DNA of 64,000 nt, taken from positions 2,046,001 through 2,110,000 of the forward strand of contig NZ_CP040077.1 in the NCBI RefSeq assembly GCF_005280735.1, written 5' to 3'. The stretch comes from Trinickia violacea (GTDB taxonomy: Bacteria; Pseudomonadota; Gammaproteobacteria; Burkholderiales; Burkholderiaceae). Shown here piece after piece: positions 55,289 to 63,962 of this stretch; the stretch's first letter is position 1, and each line of letters opens with the position of its first letter. Made by a program: the position numbers and the translations under genes. A model generated the notes under the pieces. It had not been told where the DNA came from. It worked only from the letters and a program-made list of their open reading frames with translations, and ran no database searches.

Positions 55289-55358
55289 TCGGTAGAGGAC
55301 AGGATTGTGATTCCTGTTGTCGTCGGCTCGGGGTTCGTCGGCGACGCGCTCGAATGAC

Positions 55359-57122
55359 TCAAGATATTTGAACAAATCGCGCGGCGGACGGGACCCCGTT
55401 GGAGTCGATAACAAAAATCATGTAGTAGCCCGGTGGCACCAATGTCCTCGACGATGGGATGCTCACATTTATTTTGTTGCTATTCCCATGAGATGAACTC
55501 AGTTTGATGAAACGCTGGTGCATGTCATTGCCATGAGTCGTGGCACCTGGAGCAACTAGCGTAACGCTGGCAATCTTGGTCGAAGATGTCGTCGTGATGG
55601 GAAACGTCTGCCCCACCGTTACCTTACTGGGCGCGCTGTTGATGCTCGGCCGAGCGCCTCCCTTGAGCAAGTACGGTGGAGTATAGATCTGCACGTAGTG
55701 TTGAGCGCCGCTCGGATAATCCTCGTCGTCTTCCGATAACAAGACGGTAGCGTCAGGAAGCAGAATGGCAGTGGAGTGGTAAGCGGCGCGCAATGTATTG
55801 GGAGCCATCGTCACCCATTGGCCCGTGGGATCATAGCCAGGCTTGTTATAAAGCTCGCTTTCGAAGATGGGATAGGGAAGCGTGCCAGTAGTCGGATTGG
55901 TGCCATAGTTCGAAGTGTCAGGACTTCCGCCGACTGTGAATAGCGTGCCGTCCGGCAAAATAACGGTATTGGCGTTATGCCTTGCTTGCAGCCATTGCGG
56001 ATATCGTTTCCAGCCTGTAGGCGGATTGGTGCTATCGAGCCACTCGTTATCGGTGATTGCCGACGTAAGACTTGCGCCGCCGGCGATCATGATTATCTGC
56101 TTCAACGTAGCCCCCGAGGCGTCGGCGACGATAACGCCGTTGGCGAGGCCGTAGTGGTAGTTAAGCATGTTAGGGAAGCCGCTCCATGACCACGTGCCTG
56201 GAGTAAGCAGAAAGGTATTGCTGAGATCCGGACCAATCTGCGCCATCTGACCGGATGGCATCAAGTATTGATAGGGATATAAACCCGTCGAATCATGAAT
56301 TGAAATCTCCGACATGCTGCCCACGCCATTGATGAGCGTCGACGGCGTGAACAACTCGACAACTTGAGTGATTGCCTGCGATCCACTTTGATCAAAACCG
56401 CTGGCGATCACAACTGTGTTGTCCGCCAACTGGGTGACAGTCGGGTACCATCGGCCGACCGACATGTCCGGCTGCTTGGTCCAGGTCTCATCGTTAGGAT
56501 TGAACGTATAGTCGCTAAGTGCCCCTTCCCAGCCCTGTTGGCCGGTTGGTGCACTCGGGTCTGGGTAGCGCAAATTGCCACCCGCGGAATAGACTCGGCC
56601 ATCTGCCAATATCGTTTGTCCGCCGCACCACAGGTTATACGGGGCTGCAACAGAGTGGCCCGTCTTGGCGACCGGATCCCAAACATAGGCGACGCCGGTA
56701 TTCGACGAGGTCGGGTTCAAGTACTGCGTGGGATCATACGACCAAAACAGGACCTTTCCATTGTTTAGCAGTACCGAGGCAATGCCGGCCACGGGGATGG
56801 CAATAGGTGCACTCCATGACCCGATTGAACTGCTCGGCGTAGTGCTGGCGATTGCAAGCAGTTGCGGATCCGGCGTAACGGGCTGCTCCAGGCCCTGTGC
56901 CACTCTACATTGGTGCGCGCGCGCTTGCGCATGGGCGGCAGCATGATCCGGCCCAAGCAAAGCGGTTTCGCGCTGCATCAAGTGCGCTTCCGCTGCCGCG
57001 CTCAAGCAGGCATTGTTAGCGGAATTTCCGGCCGCCCCATTCGTTTGCTGCGAATACGCAACGGGAGTACCGAACAGAGATGCGCCAATGATCGCTGCGA
57101 ACAATTTCGTTATACGAAACAT
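55359..57122 (-). CDS. secreted galactose oxidase/glyoxal oxidase-like copper radical oxidase
   Basis: 587 residues with a signal peptide (cleavage near AYS). Kelch beta-propeller repeats (for example GQTILADGRVYSAGGN, NTVILPDGTLFTVGGS) and a C-terminal immunoglobulin-like DUF1929 domain. The copper radical site can be mapped: Cys166 (NLWCGG) with Tyr226 (GRWYPT) for the crosslink, Tyr448-His449 (AAYHST) and His530 (TTHGND). Such enzymes oxidise primary alcohols or aldehydes to give H2O2. The gene is visibly less GC-rich than its surroundings, indicating acquisition. It is divergent from a DUF2282 copper-binding-type peptide gene. Confidence 0.9.
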   Translation of the reverse strand: MFRITKLFAAIIGASLFGTPVAYSQQTNGAAGNSANNACLSAAAEAHLMQRETALLGPDHAAAHAQARAHQCRVAQGLEQPVTPDPQLLAIASTTPSSSIGSWSAPIAIPVAGIASVLLNNGKVLFWSYDPTQYLNPTSSNTGVAYVWDPVAKTGHSVAAPYNLWCGGQTILADGRVYSAGGNLRYPDPSAPTGQQGWEGALSDYTFNPNDETWTKQPDMSVGRWYPTVTQLADNTVVIASGFDQSGSQAITQVVELFTPSTLINGVGSMSEISIHDSTGLYPYQYLMPSGQMAQIGPDLSNTFLLTPGTWSWSGFPNMLNYHYGLANGVIVADASGATLKQIIMIAGGASLTSAITDNEWLDSTNPPTGWKRYPQWLQARHNANTVILPDGTLFTVGGSPDTSNYGTNPTTGTLPYPIFESELYNKPGYDPTGQWVTMAPNTLRAAYHSTAILLPDATVLLSEDDEDYPSGAQHYVQIYTPPYLLKGGARPSINSAPSKVTVGQTFPITTTSSTKIASVTLVAPGATTHGNDMHQRFIKLSSSHGNSNKINVSIPSSRTLVPPGYYMIFVIDSNGVPSAARFVQIS

Positions 57123-57632
57123 AATCTGGATCTCCTGGATAGTTTGCGCAGGTTGCCCGCTCGCAAGAGCGCTGGCGAACGCGCTGAAATACAGCTTTTG
57201 GTCGCATGCTTTGAATCATCGACTCCGCTCGGCCCGGACCATGCGAACGAGCGTTTTAATGCCCGCCGCTATCTGAAAATTAACTTTGATAAGCGCGGGT
57301 GACTCGAATGGTCATTGGACGATATTGAATTACCGATAACTAGCGGCCGAATGTGCGAAACCTAACCTTGTTGCATATTTCGGGAGCGTGATCGTGATTC
57401 GGTGATGACGCTGTATGAGACGGTCGAGCATCGCGTCTGCGATGGTCTCGTCTCGGATCATTCAAACCGACGAAGCTGTTCAATATGCGATCGCCAACGC
57501 TCACCCGTGACTTCGCCAGGTTGTATGTTCGATGCTCGAAAAGCGTCTGCTTTTGCACAGACCGTGAACCAAGGCAGTCAGTACTGTTAAGCGCTGTTGA
57601 CAACGGATGCCAACCTATTCCGGAGAAACAAG
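57123..57632. other. shared divergent promoter region of the copper-protein genes
   Basis: 510 bases between the start codons of the copper oxidase (minus) and the bufferin-type peptide (plus). AT-rich compared with the window average. No open frame with coding character. Regulatory sites for copper response would be expected here, but I cannot identify a clear CueR or CopR box by eye. Confidence 0.45.
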
Positions 57633-57890
57633 ATGGAATCAAGATTTCGTCAGCAGGCTCTCCTTGCCGTTGTGCTCGCGAGCGTAGCCGCGACAGCCGC
57701 CGCGGCTACGCAAGACGATGAAAAGGAAAAGAAAGTGCAGTGTTTCGGCGTTGCCAAGGCGGGTCAGAACGATTGCGGGAACGGCACGCACAGCTGCTCG
57801 GGACTGGCGAAGGTCGACAACGATAAGTTTGACTTCAAGTTCGTGCCAAGAGGCACGTGCGACAAGATGGGCGGCGTCGTAGACAGCTGA
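57633..57890 (+). CDS. DUF2282 bufferin-type copper-binding peptide (BufA1-like)
   Basis: 85 residues from ATG 57633, with GGAGAAACAAG upstream. A signal peptide (QQALLAVVLASVAATAAAA) precedes a mature peptide of about 60 residues with four conserved Cys: KVQCFGVAKAGQNDCGNGTH, then SCSGLAK and GTCDKMGG. This is the DUF2282 pattern; bufferins are ribosomally made peptides whose Cys are modified by BufB (DUF692) with BufC and which bind copper in the periplasm. Neither partner gene follows here. Confidence 0.88.
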   Translation: MESRFRQQALLAVVLASVAATAAAATQDDEKEKKVQCFGVAKAGQNDCGNGTHSCSGLAKVDNDKFDFKFVPRGTCDKMGGVVDS

Positions 57891-58229
57891 TTTCTTAAAT
57901 GTCGCGCAGCCAACGTGACAGCTTCCCGGAACGTCATATGAATCCCTTTGCTCCGTCTGGCTTAGGAGTCGGGTTGCGCCACGCTCACTGCCTCGAATGG
58001 TCGCTGCATGTTCCGCCGGGACGAGGCTGATCGCTACTGCCGGAATGACCTCATCGCGAGAGCTGTGGTCAGAAGAAGCGCGGGCCGCCATACCACGCGA
58101 ACCGGCAGTCCAGGGGCCAGCAAGCGCCCTAAGTCTAGCGGGGGCTACGTTTCGCTCGCCACTAACGAAGGTTTCGCAGTGGGGCGCCGGTCGAAAATGC
58201 CTACATGGCGCCTACACGGACACCAGAAA
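57891..58229. other. intergenic region after the bufferin-type gene
   Basis: 339 bases without a recognisable gene. In place of the expected bufB (DUF692) and bufC there are only short frames on the plus strand with no matching motifs. Confidence 0.45.
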
Positions 58230-58264
58230 GCAAAAAGCCCAGCGGCTATGGCTGGGCTTTTTGC
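58230..58264 (-). terminator. terminator after tRNA-His
   Basis: GCAAAAAGCCCAGC pairs with GCTGGGCTTTTTGC around a 7-base loop. Symmetric A/T runs make it usable from both sides; on the minus strand it follows tRNA-His by about 10 bases. Confidence 0.85.
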
Positions 58265-58274
58265 CGGATTCTTT

Positions 58275-58351
58275 TGGGGTGGCTGATGGGACTCGAACCC
58301 ACGACGACAGGAATCACAATCCTGGACTCTACCAACTGAGCTACAGCCACC
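58275..58351 (-). tRNA. tRNA-His (GTG)
   Basis: 77 bases including the extra 5' G(-1) specific to tRNA-His and the encoded CCA. Acceptor GTGGCTG/CAGCCAC; anticodon stem CAGGA/TCCTG encloses TTGTGAT with anticodon GTG; T arm GGGTTCGAGTCCC. Probably the only tRNA-His type needed. Confidence 0.95.
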
Positions 58352-58440
58352 ACTGACTTGCTGCTTGGCTTGCCAGAACTGGCTTGCCGATCAATCAAGA
58401 AGCGAGATTATACGAACATAGCCGAGGCTTGCCAAGCCCC

Positions 58441-59442
58441 TTAATCGATAAATTCGATCGGCTCGCGCAAATAATTGCGCGCCTCGTCAAAAATCGCCAG
58501 ATCGCGGGCGGCGAGCTTCTTGTTGTCCGACAGCACGCGGCGCCATCCGCGCGCGCCTGCCACGCCGCGATAGAGGCCGAGCGCATGGCGCGTGATCGCG
58601 CCGAGGAACGTGCCGCCCGCAAGCTCGTCCGCGCAGTAGCGGATCAGGTCCGCTTCGATCTGCTCGCGCGTGCGCGGCGGCTCGGTCGCGCCGTAGAAGC
58701 GCGCGTCGACCTCGGCCAGCACGTACGGATTGTGGTACGCCTCGCGCCCGAGCATCACGCCGTCGACGTGCTGCAAATGCGCGTCGACTTCGTCGAGCGT
58801 CTTGATGCCGCCGTTGATGATGATCTCGAGGGCCGGGAAATCGCGCTTCAGGCGGTACGCGTATTCGTACTTGAGCGGCGGGATTTCGCGGTTTTCCTTC
58901 GGCGACAAGCCCTTCAGGATCGCGTTGCGCGCGTGCACGATGAAGACTTCGCAGCCCGCCTCGGCGATCGTGCCCACGAAATCGCGCACGAATTCGTATT
59001 CTTCGACGGCATCGACGCCGATCCGATGCTTGACCGTCACCGGGATCGACACGGCATCGCGCATCGCCTTCACGCAATCGGCGACGAGCTGCGGCTCGTT
59101 CATCAGGCAGGCGCCGAATGCGCCGCGCTGCACGCGTTCGGACGGGCAGCCGCAATTCAGGTTGATCTCGTCGTAGCCCCATTGCTCGCCGAGTTTCGCC
59201 GAGCGGGCGAGGTCGTCGGGCTCGCTGCCGCCGAGTTGCAGCGCGACCGGCGCTTCTTCGGCAGAAAACGCAAGGTGGCGCGCGACGTCGCCGTAAAGCA
59301 AAGCGCCGGTCGTCACCATCTCCGTGTACAGCCACGTATGGCGCGAGATCAGCCGGTGCAGCGAACGGCAGTGACGGTCCGTCCAATCCATCATGGGTGC
59401 TACCGATACGCGGCGAGGACTGGAACGAGGCAATGACGTCAT
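58441..59442 (-). CDS. dusA: tRNA-dihydrouridine(20/20a) synthase
   Basis: 333 residues. FMN-dependent reduction of uridine 20/20a in the D loop of tRNA. DusA features: SVAPMMDWTDRHCR, YDEINLNCGCPSERVQRGAF with the catalytic Cys, VTVKHRIGVD and NGGIKTLDEVDAHL. The Cys-Pro-Ser-Glu-Arg-Val-Gln motif distinguishes DusA from DusB/C. It lies just upstream of tRNA-His in direction of transcription, an apt neighbour. Confidence 0.95.
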   Translation of the reverse strand: MTSLPRSSPRRVSVAPMMDWTDRHCRSLHRLISRHTWLYTEMVTTGALLYGDVARHLAFSAEEAPVALQLGGSEPDDLARSAKLGEQWGYDEINLNCGCPSERVQRGAFGACLMNEPQLVADCVKAMRDAVSIPVTVKHRIGVDAVEEYEFVRDFVGTIAEAGCEVFIVHARNAILKGLSPKENREIPPLKYEYAYRLKRDFPALEIIINGGIKTLDEVDAHLQHVDGVMLGREAYHNPYVLAEVDARFYGATEPPRTREQIEADLIRYCADELAGGTFLGAITRHALGLYRGVAGARGWRRVLSDNKKLAARDLAIFDEARNYLREPIEFID

Positions 59443-59555
59443 GGGAAAAATCGGCGGTGAAAGGCGGGGAGCAAGCAGCGCGGCCGCGAATCAACGTGGC
59501 GCGGCGCGCAATTTAATTCAGACCGCAATTTTACCGCAACGGCGTCGCTTCCCGC

Positions 59556-61058
59556 CTATGATGAGTCGCCCCTACGCTCACTACGTTCACTGCCCCCCGA
59601 GGGGGCGGTCAGTACGCTTGGGGCGGCCCGGCGCGTACTGACGTGCCCACTCACATGAGCACCCGCGTCGCGATCGAGCCCGAACACGTCGAAGATTCCC
59701 ACGAACCCGAGCGCCGCAACGAACAGGAACGCGAGCGCAAAATCAGCCGGCGTGCTCGGTTGCGCCGAATGCCCGTGCAGCCAGGTTGCGGCGCGCAGCG
59801 CGATCGCACCGAACGCGACCCCCATGCCCATCGTCATCTGGTTCAGCGTGCTCGCGAGCGTCGAGGCGCCGCTCATTTGCGGCTTGGGCACGTCGGCGAA
59901 GCTCAGCGTGTTGATTGCGGTGAACTGCAGCGAGCGCGACAGGCCGCTGACGAACAACACGGCGACGATCCAGAAATCAGGCGTCGAGGGCGTGAGCAGA
60001 CTCATTGCCGCGAGCGTCGCCGCGGCGAACGCGCCGTTCGCGAGCAGCACTGAGCGAAAGCCGAAGCGCTTCATGACGGGCGTCGTGACGAGTTTCATCG
60101 ACAGGTTGCCCGCGAACACCGCGAGCGTCAGCAGCCCGGAATGGAACGCGTTCATGCCGAACCCGACCTGGAACATCAGGGGCAGCAGGAACGGCACGAC
60201 GCTGATCGAGATGCGAAAGATCGATCCGCCTGTCATCGAAACGGCGAAGGTGTGTACGCGGAACGCCGACAAATCGACGACGGGATTGCGCGCGCGCCGC
60301 AAATGCACGAGCGCCACGGCGCCCGATACGCCGCCCACGGCGAGGAAGGCGAGCGCTTCGCGCCACGGCGCGTCGCTCCTGCCGATCAGTTCGGTCGCGT
60401 ACAGGAGCGTCGTGCACGCGAATCCGCACAGCACGAAGCCGAGTGTGTCGAACGGGCGCTTCGCGTCTTCGCGCGCGTTGTCGATGAAGCGCCACGCGAG
60501 CGCGATGCCGATCAGGCCGAGCGGCAGGTTCAAGTAGAAGATCCAGCGCCACGACGAATAGGTCGTGATGAAGCCGCCGAGCGGCGGGCCGATCACGGGC
60601 GCGACGAGCCCGGGCCAGGTGATGATCGCTATCGCGCGCATCAGGTCTTCCTTGCGCGTCGCCCGCAGCACCGCGAGCCGGCCGACCGGGACCATCATCG
60701 CGCCGCCGATGCCCTGCACGACGCGTGCCGCCGTAAATTCGGCGAGCCCCTGCGTCATGCCGCAGACCATCGATGCCGCCGTGAACACCGCAATCGCAGT
60801 CGTGAACACGGTGCGCACGCCGAAGCGGTCGGCGGCCCAGCCGCTCACTGGGATGAAGACCGCCAGCGTGAGCAGGTACGACGTGATGCCGATGCTCAAG
60901 TCGACCGGATGCACGCCAAACGAGCGGGCCATCTGCGGGAGCGCGGTGGCGATGATGGTGCCGTCGAGGTTTTCCATGAAGAACGCGGCCGCGACGAGTA
61001 TGACGATCAGCGACGCTTCGTTCGCGGGCGCAGTGGCTGGCGGTGCGGAACCGGACAT
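59556..61058 (-). CDS. DHA2-type MFS drug exporter
   Basis: 500 residues, fourteen hydrophobic segments, from ATG 61058 (AGAGGAGATTCTCGCCG upstream; open frame continues to 61229). DHA2 hallmarks: FFMENLDGTIIATALPQMA in helix 1 and a long helix 5 PGLVAPVIGPPLGGF. The last about 30 residues (after DRDAGAHVSGHVS) are encoded by the palindromic repeat at 59566-59633, so the natural C-terminus has probably been replaced. Confidence 0.9.
   Translation of the reverse strand: MSGSAPPATAPANEASLIVILVAAAFFMENLDGTIIATALPQMARSFGVHPVDLSIGITSYLLTLAVFIPVSGWAADRFGVRTVFTTAIAVFTAASMVCGMTQGLAEFTAARVVQGIGGAMMVPVGRLAVLRATRKEDLMRAIAIITWPGLVAPVIGPPLGGFITTYSSWRWIFYLNLPLGLIGIALAWRFIDNAREDAKRPFDTLGFVLCGFACTTLLYATELIGRSDAPWREALAFLAVGGVSGAVALVHLRRARNPVVDLSAFRVHTFAVSMTGGSIFRISISVVPFLLPLMFQVGFGMNAFHSGLLTLAVFAGNLSMKLVTTPVMKRFGFRSVLLANGAFAAATLAAMSLLTPSTPDFWIVAVLFVSGLSRSLQFTAINTLSFADVPKPQMSGASTLASTLNQMTMGMGVAFGAIALRAATWLHGHSAQPSTPADFALAFLFVAALGFVGIFDVFGLDRDAGAHVSGHVSTRRAAPSVLTAPSGGSERSERRGDSS
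59566..59633. repeat. GC-rich palindromic repeat of Burkholderiales type
   Basis: Core TGCCCCCCGAGGGGGCGGT with the arms CCGCCCC/GGGGCGG style pairing, flanked by CGCTCACTACGTTCACT and CAGTACGCTTGGGGCGGCC. Such modules are known to recur many times in Burkholderiales genomes. This one forms the last part of the MFS exporter reading frame. Confidence 0.7.
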
Positions 61059-61438
61059 CGGCGAGAATCTCCTCTGGGCGGCGCGTTGGATGCGTGGCGC
61101 TTGGCCGCCGTGGTCCGTCATTCTAGCGGGCGTTCTCGCGTCGTGCCGGCGTGCCCGGAGCGTGACGACCGGGCCATCCGGCGCTATCCAGGGCGGTGCG
61201 AGCAAGACTTGCGCGAGCGCGATTGGCACTTTCCGCTCAAATCTGACGATTCCCGCGCGAAAGCGATCTACACTTTTTAGCGAGCCGGCGTTTGGTAGCG
61301 CCGACGGTCCCCCGGCGGCCGGGCTGGAAACGTTGCCTCGCCGGTGGCGAAATCGCGCTTCGATGGTAGGATTCGGCCGGCAAAAATCACCGGTCGCGAA
61401 GGCAGCCGGATAGCAACTCTTTGGACTCAGGAAATCGA

Positions 61439-61861
61439 ATGGCGCAACAGAAAACCAATCCCAAACTCGAGCAAGCGCTGACCCGCGGCGATCTTGCGAT
61501 GCGGCAGGCGAATTCCGCGCGCGCGACCGCGCTGTTGCGCGCGCTCGGCAAAATGATCGTCGAGTCGTCGGCGACGATCGGCGTCGAGGCCTTTACGTCG
61601 ATTCCCGATGGCGATCGCATTTACGATCCGGCTGGCGGTCTGTGGCCGCAAAAGTTGCTGGTGTCGCTCGACGGGCCGGTCGAGGACGCCGATCCGGACG
61701 AGCTGCGCACCGTCTGGCTGCTCGCCGACACGCCGAACACTGTGTTTCGCGTCGAATGGCATCGGGCGGACGGCAAGATCGGCCGCCAGGAAGGGCGGCC
61801 GCTTGCGACCGTAGGGTTCATCACCGACGTCGAGATCCCGTGGAGCGACGACGAAGACTGA
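61439..61861 (+). CDS. conserved hypothetical protein
   Basis: 140 residues from ATG 61439; an upstream TTG gives only six more. Soluble. N-terminal helical part (LEQALTRGDLAMRQANSARA), then a beta-rich acidic half ending in VEIPWSDDED. No catalytic motif recognised. Flanked by convergent NodJ-type gene. Confidence 0.65.
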   Translation: MAQQKTNPKLEQALTRGDLAMRQANSARATALLRALGKMIVESSATIGVEAFTSIPDGDRIYDPAGGLWPQKLLVSLDGPVEDADPDELRTVWLLADTPNTVFRVEWHRADGKIGRQEGRPLATVGFITDVEIPWSDDED

Positions 61862-61901
61862 GCGTTGTGTCGAACGCAGCGGGCGCGCCGCCCGCTCGCA
61901 T

Positions 61902-62741
61902 TCAGCGCATCATGCGGCGCCTGAACAGCGCCGCGCAGATGAAGAACGACACCAGCGCGTAGCCGGCCAGCACGTAGATGTGCAGCGCCGCATCCTGCAT
62001 CGGCCGGCCGAGCATCGCGGGGCGAATCAACTCCACCGCGTTGAAGAGCGGCAACGCTTGCGCCGCGCGCTGCGCGAGTTCCGGCAACTGCGTGATCGGA
62101 AAGAACACGCCGGAGAGCAGCAGCATCGGCGTGAGCACGAGCGTCTGGTAGAACATGAAGAAGTCGTACGACGGAGCGAGGGCCGTCACGATCATCGCCA
62201 GGCTCGCGAAGGCCAGGCCCGCGAGCACGATGGCCGGCAGCGCGAGCAGCATCGACGGAAAGCTCGCATAGCCGAGCAGGCTCGCCACGAGCATGATCGC
62301 AACCCCTGACAGCACCGCCTTGCTCGCGCCCCAGACGATCTCGCCGAGCACGATATCGCCGAGCGTGAGCGGCGTGTGCATGATCGCCTCCCATGTGCGC
62401 TGCACGTGCATCCGCGAGAAGCCCGAATACATCGACTCGAAGCTCGCCGACATCATCACGCTCGAGGCCACCGTCCCCGCTGCGAGAAACGCAATGTACG
62501 AGACACCCTCGACGCGTCCCACCATGAGCCCGAGCCCCAGGCCGAGACCGAACAAGTAGATCATCGGGTCGGCGAGATTGCCGATCATCGACGCCAGCGC
62601 GAGCTTCTTCCACACCAGATAGTTGCGGCGCCACACCGCGATCCAATGCGTCGCGTTCGCGGGCAACGCGCTGCGCCAGCGCGAGGCGGTGGTCGGCGAG
62701 GTGTCGGGGGTGTTGGGCGTGTCGTAGCGGCGAGCGTCCAT
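61902..62741 (-). CDS. ABC-2 permease, NodJ-like
   Basis: 279 residues, six membrane helices. NodJ/DrrB-type permease with the conserved central segment (VEGVSYIAFLAAGTVASSVMM) and FPITQLPELAQ near the end. With the ATPase gene 36 bases upstream it forms an exporter related to the rhizobial Nod-factor and drug/lipid exporters; widespread in Burkholderia, where the substrate is unknown and not necessarily a Nod factor. Confidence 0.9.
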   Translation of the reverse strand: MDARRYDTPNTPDTSPTTASRWRSALPANATHWIAVWRRNYLVWKKLALASMIGNLADPMIYLFGLGLGLGLMVGRVEGVSYIAFLAAGTVASSVMMSASFESMYSGFSRMHVQRTWEAIMHTPLTLGDIVLGEIVWGASKAVLSGVAIMLVASLLGYASFPSMLLALPAIVLAGLAFASLAMIVTALAPSYDFFMFYQTLVLTPMLLLSGVFFPITQLPELAQRAAQALPLFNAVELIRPAMLGRPMQDAALHIYVLAGYALVSFFICAALFRRRMMR

Positions 62742-62777
62742 GTCGATGGGTCCTGGCGCGTTTTCTTGTATGGGGGA

Positions 62778-63692
62778 TCAGTCCTGCATCTCGCGGCCGG
62801 TCAGGCGCAGGAACACGTCTTCGAGATTGGCCGGGCGATGCAGGTAGCGCAGGCCGGCGCGGCCGTCGAGGCGCGCATGCACCGGCTGCGGATCGCGCAC
62901 GTAGCAAAAGAGCGTCTCGCCGCTGATTTCCATGCGCACGGCAAACGGCGCAAGCTCGTCGCGCAGCGCGGCGGGGTCGGCGCCGTAGATCTCGATCACC
63001 TCGCAGCCGATCTCCGCCTCGATCAATTCTTTCGGCGCGCCCTCGGCGATCTTTTGCCCCTCCTCGATGACGCACAGACGATGGCAGAGCCGCTCGGCTT
63101 CCTCCATGAAGTGCGTCGTGAGCAGGATCGTCTTGCCGCGCGCGAGCAGCGAACGCAGACGCTCCCAGATCAGATGCCGCGCTTGCGGATCGAGACCGGT
63201 CGTGGGCTCGTCCATGATCAGCACGTCCGGGTCGTTGATGAGCGCGCGCGCCAATGTGAGGCGCCGCTTCATGCCGCCCGACAGTTCGCCGACGCGCGCA
63301 TCGGCCTTGTTTTCGAGCCTCGCGAATTCGAGCAGCGTCGGCACCATTGCGCGCGTTTGCGCCGACGAGAGACCGAAGTAGCGCCCGAACACGAGCAGGT
63401 TTTCGCGGACCGTGAAGTCGGGATCGAGATTGTCGAACTGCGGCACGACGCCGACGCGTTGACGCGCAAAACGTGCCCGCTCCGGAATCGGCTCGCCGCA
63501 GAGCCGGATCATGCCGGCGTCGGGTTCGCTCATGCCGAGCAGCATCTTGATCGACGTTGTCTTGCCGGCGCCGTTCGGTCCGAGCAGACCGAAGCATTCG
63601 CCGACGCGCACATGAAACGACAGACCGTTCACGACGGCTTTGCCGCTGAAATGCTTTTCGACTTCTTGAAACGCGATGGCAACGTCAGACAT
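62778..63692 (-). CDS. ABC transporter ATP-binding protein, NodI-like
   Basis: 304 residues. Walker A GPNGAGKTT, signature LSGGMKRRL, Walker B VLIMDEPTTGLD and switch His in TTHFMEEAE, all in DrrA/NodI order. The C-terminal about 80 residues are the NodI/DrrA-like extra domain. Partner of the following ABC-2 permease. ATG 63692 begins at the family's usual start. Confidence 0.93.
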   Translation of the reverse strand: MSDVAIAFQEVEKHFSGKAVVNGLSFHVRVGECFGLLGPNGAGKTTSIKMLLGMSEPDAGMIRLCGEPIPERARFARQRVGVVPQFDNLDPDFTVRENLLVFGRYFGLSSAQTRAMVPTLLEFARLENKADARVGELSGGMKRRLTLARALINDPDVLIMDEPTTGLDPQARHLIWERLRSLLARGKTILLTTHFMEEAERLCHRLCVIEEGQKIAEGAPKELIEAEIGCEVIEIYGADPAALRDELAPFAVRMEISGETLFCYVRDPQPVHARLDGRAGLRYLHRPANLEDVFLRLTGREMQD

Positions 63693-63962
63693 GGGCGCGT
63701 AGGTTCCGATAGGCGTGCGTGAGAGGCTTGGGCCATTCTAGTGCATCGGCCAACGCGGTTCTGTGCACGCTTTGCCCTGAACTTGTGCGGTGCAGCGGGC
63801 GTCGCGCCATGACCGGCGGTCGCACCGTCTTTTCGTTTGACCCCGGTTCGATTTGGCGCACGAATCGGCCGATCCACTAAGCGTTTTCCATCCCTTGCAA
63901 GCGGAATTGCGGCGCACCATGATTAGGGCAAAGGCGCGCACAAGCGCATATGGGAGGTCGTG

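Noticed and set aside
61902..63692. True nodulation genes nodIJ
   Set aside because: The proteins are NodI/NodJ-like, but no nodABC or other symbiosis genes are present, and homologous exporters are widespread in non-nodulating Burkholderia.
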